Part shown: one piece after another, positions 52,448 through 60,842 of the stretch
How the letters are laid out: each line of letters starts with the position of its first letter
How positions within the stretch are numbered: position 1 is the stretch's first letter
Assembly: GCF_008033385.1 (NCBI RefSeq)
Contig: NZ_VOGY01000001.1
Span: 248,001-312,000, forward strand
Direction of reading: 5' to 3'
Length of the DNA stretch: 64,000 bases
Source of the DNA: Algibacter pacificus
Lineage (GTDB): Bacteria > Bacteroidota > Bacteroidia > Flavobacteriales > Flavobacteriaceae
Program-made: the position numbers and the translations under genes
The notes under the pieces: model-generated
The model's input: only the letters and a program-made list of their open reading frames with translations
Told to the model about the DNA's origin: nothing
Databases searched by the model: none

Positions 52448-52663
52448 TTAGAACTTAAAAAGTTCATAAATATCAACTTCTAAAGCCTTAGATATTATAT
52501 ATAAAGAATAAGTAGTTGAATTAACCTTACCATTCTCAATCTTTTCAATCGCTTGGCGGTCTTTACCACAAGCACGAGCCAAATCAGATTGACTTAAACC
52601 TTTTTTAGATCTAATTTCAATGATTCTTTTTCCAACTCTTTTGCTCAATTGGTCTTTTGTCAT
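52448..52663 (-). CDS. XRE-family transcriptional regulator
   Basis: 71 residues, one Cro/C1-type helix-turn-helix: VGKRIIEIRSKKGLSQSDLARACGKDRQAIEKIENGKVNSTTYSLYIISKALEVDIYELF. Divergent from the 52784 gene across a region with three TGTCATAT-N4-ATATGACA palindromes, which are its likely operators. Confidence 0.92.
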   Translation of the reverse strand: MTKDQLSKRVGKRIIEIRSKKGLSQSDLARACGKDRQAIEKIENGKVNSTTYSLYIISKALEVDIYELFKF

Positions 52664-52671
52664 ACAACAAA

Positions 52672-52756
52672 TGTCATATTATTACACGACATAATTGTCA
52701 TATAAAAATATGACATATTGAATTTTTTGTTATATTTGTCATATAGTAATACGACA
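52672..52756. promoter_or_regulatory. Three palindromic operators TGTCATAT-N4-ATATGACA
   Basis: Copies at 52672-52691 (TGTCATAT-TATT-ACACGACA), 52696-52715 (perfect, spacer AAAA) and 52737-52756 (TGTCATAT-AGTA-ATACGACA). All keep a four-base spacer. The first lies at the start of the regulator gene, the third before the divergent gene, so both directions can be repressed. Confidence 0.75.
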
Positions 52757-52783
52757 ATATTATCACTGACTTAAGTATATGCT

Positions 52784-53689
52784 ATGAGACATAATACTAA
52801 ATACTCAACAGATAGTACCTTACAAAGTGAATTACTAACCCTTCTAAAAAAAGAGCTATCACTGCATTCAGTATATGCGATTAGCAGAAGTAAGGAAAAG
52901 AAGATTCAGGGTATAAACTTATCGCCATCCCATAGAGCCACACAAAAATTCGTGACCTATACGTTACTTGTCATAGCACATAAAACCCATTCCCAAGGGC
53001 TGGGAGACTTCATGGATGTATTGAATGGCAAAATGAAACAGCATTGCAGAGTCTATGTGATTTTCTACACGCTTTCAAATGTGAAAAAGCGATTGGATTA
53101 TGGCGACAATTTTTTGTTCAGAGTTATTTTTCAAACACCATATCTCTACAAAGAAGATGACACCCTATCAAAATTCAACAACTATGGTTTGCTTTTGCAC
53201 CAAAATGTTTACGACCGCATCCAAGACATTTGGAAAAGTAGAATGGATAGGGCAGAGTACCTACTTTCCATTATAGGGAACATTGAACCCAAAGAAGATT
53301 CCTTGGTAATGCTGTCCACCATGCATTATGCCTTGGAGCAAATATGTTTAGGGCTTTTGTATTTGTTTTGGGAATTTGGGCCACAACATTATTCACTGTC
53401 CTACATGTTGCATTTATGCAGTCACTTTAGCCAATTGCCACAGACCATATTCCCAAAGGAAACCTATGGCTTGCACCGTACGTATTATATTTTGTGTAAT
53501 GCCCATCACGTGATGCGCTTCAAAGCAAAAAATGAATTTACATATAAAGATACGGATAAAGCCTATAACCGATGCATTCACTTTTATGAGGAAGCTATGA
53601 CCCTTGGAGAGAAACAACTGGAACACCTTAGAGAACTCCATTGCAGACCATTAATAAAAACAAAACCCTTAAGCCATGAAAAGAAATAA
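52784..53689 (+). CDS. HEPN-domain protein with nucleotidyltransferase-like N terminus
   Basis: 301 residues. Residues 1-125 (LSPSHRATQKFVTYTLLVIAHK, GLGDFMDVLNGKMKQHCRVYVIFYTLSNVKKRL) look like a degenerate nucleotidyltransferase/MNT-type region as seen in Bacteroidota NT-HEPN proteins. Residues about 155-290 (YALEQICLGLLYLFWEFGPQHYSLSYMLHLCSHF ... RCIHFYEEAMTLGEKQL) are a HEPN helical domain. These proteins are frequent in RteC-type elements. RNA cleavage or a toxin role is possible; the RxxxxH motif is not evident. Under control of the divergent XRE protein. Confidence 0.72.
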   Translation: MRHNTKYSTDSTLQSELLTLLKKELSLHSVYAISRSKEKKIQGINLSPSHRATQKFVTYTLLVIAHKTHSQGLGDFMDVLNGKMKQHCRVYVIFYTLSNVKKRLDYGDNFLFRVIFQTPYLYKEDDTLSKFNNYGLLLHQNVYDRIQDIWKSRMDRAEYLLSIIGNIEPKEDSLVMLSTMHYALEQICLGLLYLFWEFGPQHYSLSYMLHLCSHFSQLPQTIFPKETYGLHRTYYILCNAHHVMRFKAKNEFTYKDTDKAYNRCIHFYEEAMTLGEKQLEHLRELHCRPLIKTKPLSHEKK

Positions 53690-53718
53690 AAAAAAATATA
53701 GAAGAAATCAAGAAGCTC

Positions 53719-54006
53719 ATGGATAACTTCTCAGGAATAAAAACTATACCCTATGGTAAGAATAAAGTCAAGAAAACCATCGAAATCGAGGTGTCCAGTA
53801 ACGAGGATATCATAAGCTATATTCTAGCCCTTTTGGAGGTGTGCTATTATAGCTTGGATGGTAATGGTATATTCATATCACCATCAAATAAAAACTGTTC
53901 ACCAGAGGCAAGTGTAACTAATGTCATTGAACTTATAATGGATTTGTTACCAGACCAGCAGATGCACTGCATGGATAGAATCACCGAGATACTTTCTAAA
54001 GCATAG
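53719..54006 (+). CDS. Small conserved partner of the HEPN gene
   Basis: 95 residues, 30 bases after the HEPN gene and probably co-transcribed. Mixed alpha/beta with no signal peptide: KKTIEIEVSSNEDIISYILALLEVCYYSLDGNGIFISPSNKNCSPEASV and a C-terminal helix. I do not recognise a family. It could be an antitoxin or accessory subunit. Confidence 0.6.
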   Translation: MDNFSGIKTIPYGKNKVKKTIEIEVSSNEDIISYILALLEVCYYSLDGNGIFISPSNKNCSPEASVTNVIELIMDLLPDQQMHCMDRITEILSKA

Positions 54007-54851
54007 AGTGATAATCAAGAAAAAGCTATTTAGGCGCACAGGAAAAACGTTTTTCAAGGGATGGATTTAGAGGCTGGTGTTCAAAAACTATTTTCTGTTT
54101 GATTTCAATTTTGAGCTGAGGAGAATCCATCACTTTAAAAATGCAGCAAACTCGCCATAAGCGAGTGCGGTAGTTTTGTCATTTTTAGGATACTAGTTTT
54201 TGAATTATTTAATAGCTTACAGCCTACCATAAAAGATATCTTTTAGTGTAAATGTTTTGCTCTTCAAAGCGAAGTGAAACACCTCAAAATTTAAGAACTT
54301 AGAAGTTTTTGCGACAAAAAATCATTGGTTTTACTGGAGTTGACAGAGTTTTTGTTGCAAAAATTATAAAAAAGTAAAATATAGATATTTTTAATATATT
54401 GATATTCAATTAATTAAGTATAGTAACATCGCTTTAGCGTGTTACCCTCTTGCTATAGACCCCTTAGTTTTACAAACACACTTTATTTAGGGATTATTTA
54501 TATGTTAGTGAGTTTCTTTAATTGTTAACTTTCTATCGGGGAATACTCCACATATATTTATATATATAAATAACAATATGTCAGTAAATGAAAATTATAA
54601 TAATCTGAAAGTTTAATTTTCCACCTATCAAATTAAAATAGATCTCATATTAGTATTAAAAGGCTAAAATGCGTATTATATATTATAAAAATGTACTTAA
54701 TTATTAGAAAAAAAATAATTAATACTAGCCTTAGATCAATATAAGTTTAACACTAATAATCAATAATATTTCTTTTTTTATAAGAAATAGGTGTTTTTTA
54801 AATTTATTTTTCTTACATTTAATGTTCTCTCCCACTAACTATTAATGGTTA
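54007..54851. other. AT-rich 845-base stretch without a gene
   Basis: No convincing frame. ATTGGTTTTACTGGAGTT at 54329 resembles ATTGGTTTTAATGGAGTT at 50732, just inside the right end of the first element. GTAACATCGCTTTAGCGTGTTAC near 54424 is a hairpin. The last 250 bases are extremely AT-rich and hold the promoter of the next gene. Confidence 0.4.
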
Positions 54852-56479
54852 GTGTATTTTGAAAGATTTATTAAAACTATATATGTGGAGACGAATAACA
54901 CTATTCATGTTACTAAAAAGCTTTTATTTTTAATAGGTCTAAAGTTTACTACGAAATATATAAAGGATAATATTTTATCTCATCCTGAGCATAATAGCTT
55001 ATTATCAATTACTGATACTTTAGATAAGTACAAAATAGAAAACTTGGCAGTAAATATTAATATTGACAAGTTAATCGAAATGCCGTTGCCATGTATAATT
55101 CAGGTTAAAAACAATAAAGCACCTCTGTTTTTTGTTCTTAACAATATAACTGAGGATACAGTTTCCTTCTATAATGATAAAAATGAATCCATTACCATTT
55201 CAAAAAATGAATTTGTTAAAATATGGACGGGTGTTTGTTTACTTGTTGAAACTACTACAGACTCCATAGAACCTGATATAGAAAAAAAGCTTTCGGACAA
55301 AAGGTTTATTAACTTAATAACCATTAGTGTTTGTTTTTTACTCGTTCTCTGGGTTATTTATAATTTTACTAACTCAGAATCTGTTTTATCTGTTCCATCT
55401 ATAATAACTACAACAATATATGCAGTCTTAAAAACCTTGGGGTTAATTGTAGGTCTATTCCTTTTATGGTTTGAAATAGACCAATACAATCCTACATTAC
55501 AAAGTTTCTGTTCGGGAGGAAGTGCAGGCAGTAAAGTTAATTGTAACGCTGTACTCGGTTCTAAATATGCAAAACTATTTAATGGAAGCCTAAGTTTAAG
55601 TCTTTTGGTTTTCTCATATTTTTTTAGCACGCTTATATATTTGCTAATCAATAAATTTTCAGCTAATTCAATATCAATTTTAAGTTTATTTAGTTTTGCT
55701 TCTCTTCCGCTTATAATAGTATCAATTTACTACCAAGCATTTGTAATTAAACAATGGTGTAAGTTTTGTATAATAATACAGGTTGTAATGATTACAGAAA
55801 TAGCTTTAGTTTTTTATACTGAGTTATATAAGACATTTAATGTATTTGAAACTTTTTTATTAGGTTTTTTGTTCTTAATTCCAATACTAGGATGGAAGCT
55901 ATTAAGACCATTATTAGAAAACCAAAAAGAGACAAATCTCCATAAAAGAGGGCTAAAAAAAATAAAAAATAATCCAGATGTTTTAGAAGGGCTATTAGTT
56001 AAGTCCAGAAAAATAGAAACCAATACGGAAGGTTTAGGTATTACCTTGAATAATGAAACAGCTAAATATAATGTTATAAAGGTATGCAACCCGTATTGTG
56101 GTCCTTGTGCTAAAGCTCATCCAGTGTTGGAGGATTTGGTTAAAAATGGTAAAATAAACTTGCAGATATTATTTACCGCAAAATCTAGTGATGACCATAC
56201 AGGAAAATCAGTAAGTCATTTATTGGCAATAGATTCTAAAGGTGATAAAAATACAACCCAAAAAGCTTTGGATGATTGGTATCATGCTGAAAAAAGAATT
56301 ATGGAGTATTTGCCAATAAATACCCCATGAATGGCGAGCTGGAAAAACAAAACCATAAAATTGAAGCCATGCGAAATTGGTGCGATGCAGAAAACATCAC
56401 CCATACGCCAACCATTTTTATTAATGGCTTTGAACTCCCTAAAGAATATAGTATAGAAGATTTGAGAGAGGTCTTATAA
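54852..56479 (+). pseudogene. C39-like/VKOR/thioredoxin-fold membrane protein, frameshifted
   Basis: Open from a GTG at 54852 to 56330, then continues in another frame as MNGELEKQNHKIEAMRNW ... HTPTIFINGFELP to 56479; loss of about one base near 56305 explains it. Residues 1-115: C39-peptidase-like domain without the catalytic Cys. Residues about 150-340: VKOR domain with five membrane helices and KQWCKFC. Residues 400-490: thioredoxin fold with NPYCGPCAKAHP; its cis-Pro loop (HTPT) lies after the frameshift. An ATG at 54844 reads MVSVF and may be the true start if one T is extra. The family forms disulphides beside peptide exporters. Confidence 0.75.
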
Positions 56480-56591
56480 TCAATGATGATAAGAAACGAA
56501 TATATATGTCAGATTCCGTTTTTCAACGGAATTAGTTCAACTAACCATTTTAAGCGTGCCTACTTTAGGCTTCTTAAAATTGAGTTTCACT

Positions 56592-56690
56592 AAAAAGCCC
56601 AAAGCAAAAATTTTGGGACTGAACAATACCCTTTACGCGAAAGGCAGATCAAAACCTTGATGGTCTTAAACGTTCAAGGCAAATATAATT
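56592..56690 (+). promoter_or_regulatory. Conserved leader element (copy 1) before GG-leader peptide gene
   Basis: About 100 bases homologous to 58851-58948. Order: AAAGCCCAAAG stem with TTTGGG, GAACAATACCCTTT, CGCGAAAGGCAGA, AAAACCTTGATGGTCTT, GGCAAATATAATT. Ends about nine bases before the start codon. May be a cis-acting RNA or a duplicated promoter with terminator. Confidence 0.65.
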
Positions 56691-56698
56691 TTTTAAAA

Positions 56699-56992
56699 AT
56701 GAAAAAATTAAATTTAAAAAATCTAAAGCTAAACAGTAATGATCTGTTACAACGAGAACAATTAAAAACCGTTTTTGGCGGGTATGGTTTTTGTGGCCAG
56801 TTTTGTAGTTATGACTCTGAATGCCCAAGTGAATGTTCAAAATGTACAAATGGTAGATGTAATTACAATGGTGACCCTGGAGATTGCCTAACTCCTACGA
56901 ATTGTTTTTCAAGTGCAGATTGTGCTAATATTTGGTGTAATACTTGTCTACCTCCAGAGGAATCTGGTGGACCTAGATTCTGTGCAACTTAA
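56699..56992 (+). CDS. Cysteine-rich peptide precursor with double-glycine leader (1)
   Basis: 97 residues from MKKLNLKNLK; longer starts would run through the leader element. The leader LKLNSNDLLQREQLKTVFGG is of the Bacteroidota GG type that C39 peptidase ABC exporters cut after GG. The core of about 70 residues has 12 cysteines in spaced pairs (CGQFC, SECPSECSKC, CNTC), consistent with six disulphides. Function could be a bacteriocin or a signal. It shares leader and upstream element with the peptide at 58967. Neighbouring thioredoxin-fold proteins could fold it. Confidence 0.8.
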   Translation: MKKLNLKNLKLNSNDLLQREQLKTVFGGYGFCGQFCSYDSECPSECSKCTNGRCNYNGDPGDCLTPTNCFSSADCANIWCNTCLPPEESGGPRFCAT

Positions 56993-57045
56993 TAAAATGG
57001 GTTAGTTAAATAATTTGGATAAGGACGACATATTCATGGGTGAGA

Positions 57046-57174
57046 GAGTTTAACCTTGACGGAAACTTCAATGAATTCTGCTATCGTATCAACTGGTCGT
57101 AGAGCAAGGTTACGGAGTTCAATAATTTAATGTTGACAATGGTCAACAACAAAAGGTTTATCAGTCCAAACTAA
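57046..57174 (+). pseudogene. Remnant of an IS transposase C terminus (uncertain)
   Basis: Reads EFNLDGNFNEFCYRINWS, stop, SKVTEFNNLMLTMVNNKRFI and stop, resembling the end of ISXO2/IS1595-like transposases (NEFCYRxNR, FxxLxxxMVN). It has an internal stop and no start. Lies in the 225-base gap between the peptide and TlpA-like genes. Confidence 0.4.
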
Positions 57175-57217
57175 TATGTAGTTAACTTTCAATCTCTATA
57201 ACTTAATTTATAACGTA

Positions 57218-58825
57218 ATGACTATCTACCCAAAAGTGAAGAAAATAAGTTTCCTTTATTCTCTATTGGTTCCTATCTTTTTTAGTGTTTCACTTATAGG
57301 GTGCTTTAAAAAAGACAGTAAAGATATGTTTGTCTTAAAAGGAGAACATTTGGGTAGTGAAACGGAGTATTTAATATTATCTTATAAAGATAAACACAAC
57401 ATAGGAGTTAGTGATACATTACATTTCGTTAACGGTAGATTCAAAGCAAAAGGCTATATTAATGGTGCGACCATGATGTCGTTGAGTGGATTTAAAAAAT
57501 CGAAAAGTTGGACGGAAGAAAATTATGTGAATTTTTTTGTAGATCCTGGTTCTAATCAAATTTCTTTAAAAGAAAATGAATTTAAAAGTGCTATCATCAC
57601 AGGTTCTGATTCACAAAAGCAGTTTAGCGACTTACAACAAAAGACCAAGTCTTTGAATGCAAAGATGGTGGAATTCATGGTAAAAAGGAACAGCTTTGTT
57701 AAACGGTTAGAAAAAAATGGTGAAGACCAAAACAAACACATTGGGCAGATTGAAGCCATATCGGTCGAATGGGAAAAAACATTTAAAAACATCGAACAAA
57801 AGCGATTGTCCTGGGCATGGGCCAATCCGGATTCTTATCTCAGTGCTTATTGGCTCGATCAGTGGTATTTTGATTCGTATCCGTTAGATTCAGTTAAACT
57901 ATTTTATGACAATCTTTCCAATAGAGTGAAAAGTGGGTTGTATGGGAAAAACTTAAAGATGAAAATAGAAAATATCCATGCTCCAGTAAAAATTGGTGAT
58001 TTGGCACCCAATTTTAATTTAGAGGGTCTCAAAGGTGAAGCGATTACTTTAGAAGCATTTAAGGGAAAATATGTCTTATTGGATTTTTGGGCCAGTTGGT
58101 GTGGACCATGTCGGATAGCTAATCCTTATTTGAAGACCTTATATTCAAATAATATGGTAAATGACCTACAAATCATTGGAATATCAAGTGATTTTGATAA
58201 GAATAAATGGCGTAATGCCATAGAAGAAGATGCTATTGATCAATGGCTTCATGGTGTCCTTAGAGAAAATATGACATCCGTTTTGGCAAATTATAACGTT
58301 AAATCCATTCCGACCTATATATTAATCAATAAGGAAGGCAAAGTAATTCATAGATATGCAACTACAAACGAACTTAAATTAGGAATGAAAGATTTGGAAA
58401 CGAAGCTAATCTTAGCCCAAATTCATAGCTTACGAAATGGTAAATTAACAAATAATAAACAGAGTGGAATAGCCTCTAGTTCAGTAATCGTTTTAAATGA
58501 GGATTTCAATGGTTTATGGCTAAACACCAATAGCAATACTAAAGGTATTACTAAGTGTGAAATTTTGTTTAACAAAAATCGTTTCAAGATCCATATGTGG
58601 GGTTCTTGTTCACCAAAAGATTGCGATTGGGGTGAGCAAGTTTCTGGTGTTTTCGATCAAGAGGTGAATAAATTTCAAATGCATTGGGATCAAGTATACG
58701 CTGAAAGTTTAATGGAATACGAAATAATTGGGGATACCCTTAAAGTTACCAATGTAAGGAGTTATAAAGATAACTCTAATCGACCAAGCAGTACTTTGGT
58801 AGAATATTTTCGGAATGAACCATAA
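57218..58825 (+). CDS. TlpA-like thioredoxin-domain lipoprotein with C-terminal extension
   Basis: 535 residues. Lipoprotein signal (LVPIFFSVSLIGCFKK), DUF4369-like beta domain (about 35-130), helical linker, thioredoxin/AhpC-TSA domain (about 265-385) with WASWCGPCR, and a C-terminal beta domain of about 100 residues (EDFNGLWLNTNSN ... FKIHMWGSCSPKDC) not usual in TlpA proteins. Extracytoplasmic thiol-disulphide exchange is likely, with the cysteine-rich peptide as a possible client. Lies between the two peptide genes. Confidence 0.85.
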   Translation: MTIYPKVKKISFLYSLLVPIFFSVSLIGCFKKDSKDMFVLKGEHLGSETEYLILSYKDKHNIGVSDTLHFVNGRFKAKGYINGATMMSLSGFKKSKSWTEENYVNFFVDPGSNQISLKENEFKSAIITGSDSQKQFSDLQQKTKSLNAKMVEFMVKRNSFVKRLEKNGEDQNKHIGQIEAISVEWEKTFKNIEQKRLSWAWANPDSYLSAYWLDQWYFDSYPLDSVKLFYDNLSNRVKSGLYGKNLKMKIENIHAPVKIGDLAPNFNLEGLKGEAITLEAFKGKYVLLDFWASWCGPCRIANPYLKTLYSNNMVNDLQIIGISSDFDKNKWRNAIEEDAIDQWLHGVLRENMTSVLANYNVKSIPTYILINKEGKVIHRYATTNELKLGMKDLETKLILAQIHSLRNGKLTNNKQSGIASSSVIVLNEDFNGLWLNTNSNTKGITKCEILFNKNRFKIHMWGSCSPKDCDWGEQVSGVFDQEVNKFQMHWDQVYAESLMEYEIIGDTLKVTNVRSYKDNSNRPSSTLVEYFRNEP

Positions 58826-58850
58826 CCTTTTAATAGAAGTTTTAAATTAA

Positions 58851-58948
58851 AAAAGCCCAAAGTAGAACTTTGGGCAATGAACAATATCCTTTTCGCGAAG
58901 GGCAGACCAAAACCTTGATGGTCTTTAAATGTTCGGGGCAAATATAAT
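58851..58948 (+). promoter_or_regulatory. Conserved leader element (copy 2) before GG-leader peptide gene
   Basis: Homologous to 56592-56690. It starts with GCCCAAAG-TAGAA-CTTTGGGC (58855-58875), a perfect eight-base-pair hairpin that can end the upstream TlpA transcript, then GAACAATATCCTTTTCGCGA, GGGCAGACCAAAACCTTGAT and GGCAAATATAATT. Ends 19 bases before the start codon. Confidence 0.65.
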
Positions 58949-58966
58949 TATTAAAACTTTTTTATT

Positions 58967-59230
58967 ATGAAAAATTTAAGTTTAAAAAATTTGAAGTTGG
59001 AAGCTAATGATATGCTTCAACGTAACCAGCTCAAATCTGTTTTTGGTGGAGATGGTGGTACTGTCGAATGCCGCTGTAAAAATAAGCATACTGGAGCTGC
59101 ATGGTTTGATAGCGTCAGTAGCTGTAATGTCTGTACAAGTAGTTGGTGTGATAATCATGTTCCTCCAGGTTCAACTTGGACCAGTTTGATATGTACAGGG
59201 CCTTTAGGAGGTGGTGGTTACGGTTATTAA
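58967..59230 (+). CDS. Cysteine-rich peptide precursor with double-glycine leader (2)
   Basis: 87 residues. The leader LKLEANDMLQRNQLKSVFGG is nearly that of the first peptide. The core of about 60 residues has six cysteines (VECRC, SCNVC, SSWC, LIC) and a glycine/tyrosine-rich tail (GPLGGGGYGY). The cores differ while leader and upstream element are shared, as in families of exported peptides that use one exporter. Product function unknown. Confidence 0.78.
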   Translation: MKNLSLKNLKLEANDMLQRNQLKSVFGGDGGTVECRCKNKHTGAAWFDSVSSCNVCTSSWCDNHVPPGSTWTSLICTGPLGGGGYGY

Positions 59231-59235
59231 CAAAA

Positions 59236-59269
59236 ACACAGGTTAAAGGTAATTACCTTTAACCTGTGT
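59236..59269. terminator. Perfect 34-base palindrome after peptide gene 2
   Basis: ACACAGGTTAAAGGTAA and its exact complement meet without a spacer (59236-59252/59253-59269). It starts six bases after the peptide stop. Probably a terminator hairpin, though the T-run is weak. Confidence 0.65.
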
Positions 59270-59289
59270 TAACTAAATTTAACTCTTCA

Positions 59290-60831
59290 ATGAGAAAGAA
59301 AATATTTATTATCGTAATAGTGATTGCAGTCCTTAGCTGTAATAGTAAAAGCAATAACAATCATCAAAAGATTAAAGACACAAATATTGTAAAAAAAGGA
59401 AAGGTCTTAATTATTGGTAAAACAGATGATTTAAGACCTTTTAACCATTTTAGTGTATTCAACACGTCTTCGGCTTCACTTAATCATGGAAATTGCATTA
59501 CTGACCGAAAAGTGATTGGTGACTCTATAGTCATGGAGATCGATTCTATTTTAGAACCGCAACTCTTACACTTGACTTCATGGTCCAATGATTTCCAGTA
59601 TCGTGCTACATTTATGGCGAAACCAAATGATACGATAATTTTTGAAATTAAAAATAAGCGATTTAGCATTAAGGGAGAAAAAGCAGATGAACATAACTTT
59701 TATTCAAGTTTACGAGATTCTACTCCAAGATATATACACAATCCTTATAAAGGCAGTATCATAGAATATAAATCCAGGGTAGACTCTATTTACAGAAAAA
59801 AAGTAGACTTTTTTAATAAATACGTAAGGAGGCATAATATCACATCAAAGTCATTTATTGATTTTGTAGAGTCTGGTTTGAAATATTCTCACCTATATGA
59901 ATTAATAAGCCCCAGAACACAAAAAAATGGAGACTCTTTTTACTTGGCTGGCCCAGAGGAATTATTTACAATTATTCAAAAAGAGTATAGTGGTAAAGAG
60001 CAGTTGTTTAATTTTAAAGACTATTTAGGAGACATTACAATAGATGATTTTAAGGATGAGAGCCATTTAAGTATAGGTTCTTTCAAACCTGCTTTATCAG
60101 TACTTATAAGAAATTACTTTGCGACTTCAGATCATCCAAGTTATTCCAAAGAAAAATTTTTGGCAGAAAAAGCTGTTATAGAACATAATTTTGATGAAAA
60201 AATCAAGGAGTACGCAATCGCTTCTCTCATAACTGTTTATCATTGGAGAGGCTTTGGGCACAGTAAAAAAAGTGTTTCTTTTTTAAAAAATGTAATTCGC
60301 GAATATGGTAAACAATATCCAGATTCCGAGTATACAAAGGAAATGGAAGATATTATGGAAGATCTAAATTCTTTCGAATTGCAGCTTTCTGAATCAGCAT
60401 TAAACACCAAATTACTCAGTAAATATGGTGATACTTTAACATTAGGCGAAATTTTTAACCGTTCCAATAAAAGGATAAGAGTTATAAATTTTTGGACCAC
60501 TTGGTGCCCTCCTTGTATTAGTGAAATACAAAAGGCACAAAACTTTAGAGATAAACTATCAGTTGAAAATAATGTAGAATGGATTTACCTATCAATAGAT
60601 GAAGACAAAAAGAAATGGTTAGAAAAATCAAGAGAACTTCAAAGCTATCTTAATGTTCATAATCAATATCTAGTTATTAATGGTAAAAATTCACCACTAG
60701 GAAGATATCTAAAAGTCCATTCGATTCCAAGGTATATAATTCTAAATAAACAAAATCAGATTGTTTTGAATTATGCACCTCATCCTTCGGATAGTATTGT
60801 TTTTAAAAGAGTTATTAATAGTATTGAATAA
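59290..60831 (+). CDS. TlpA-like thioredoxin-domain lipoprotein
   Basis: 513 residues from MRKKIFIIVIVIAVLSCNSK (lipobox LSC), preferred to a start eight codons earlier inside the palindrome. N-terminal beta domain, a helical middle (about 120-370), and a C-terminal thioredoxin fold with WTTWCPPCISE. A second extracytoplasmic thiol oxidoreductase or reductase for the peptide cluster. It overlaps none of its neighbours; the exporter gene begins about 10 bases later. Confidence 0.85.
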   Translation: MRKKIFIIVIVIAVLSCNSKSNNNHQKIKDTNIVKKGKVLIIGKTDDLRPFNHFSVFNTSSASLNHGNCITDRKVIGDSIVMEIDSILEPQLLHLTSWSNDFQYRATFMAKPNDTIIFEIKNKRFSIKGEKADEHNFYSSLRDSTPRYIHNPYKGSIIEYKSRVDSIYRKKVDFFNKYVRRHNITSKSFIDFVESGLKYSHLYELISPRTQKNGDSFYLAGPEELFTIIQKEYSGKEQLFNFKDYLGDITIDDFKDESHLSIGSFKPALSVLIRNYFATSDHPSYSKEKFLAEKAVIEHNFDEKIKEYAIASLITVYHWRGFGHSKKSVSFLKNVIREYGKQYPDSEYTKEMEDIMEDLNSFELQLSESALNTKLLSKYGDTLTLGEIFNRSNKRIRVINFWTTWCPPCISEIQKAQNFRDKLSVENNVEWIYLSIDEDKKKWLEKSRELQSYLNVHNQYLVINGKNSPLGRYLKVHSIPRYIILNKQNQIVLNYAPHPSDSIVFKRVINSIE

Positions 60832-60842
60832 AGAAAAACTCT

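Noticed and set aside
54007-54851. Right end of the second element with a third tRNA-Pro 3' copy
   Set aside because: I found no further ATCCTGCCACCCCGAC in the window; the end is probably outside it.
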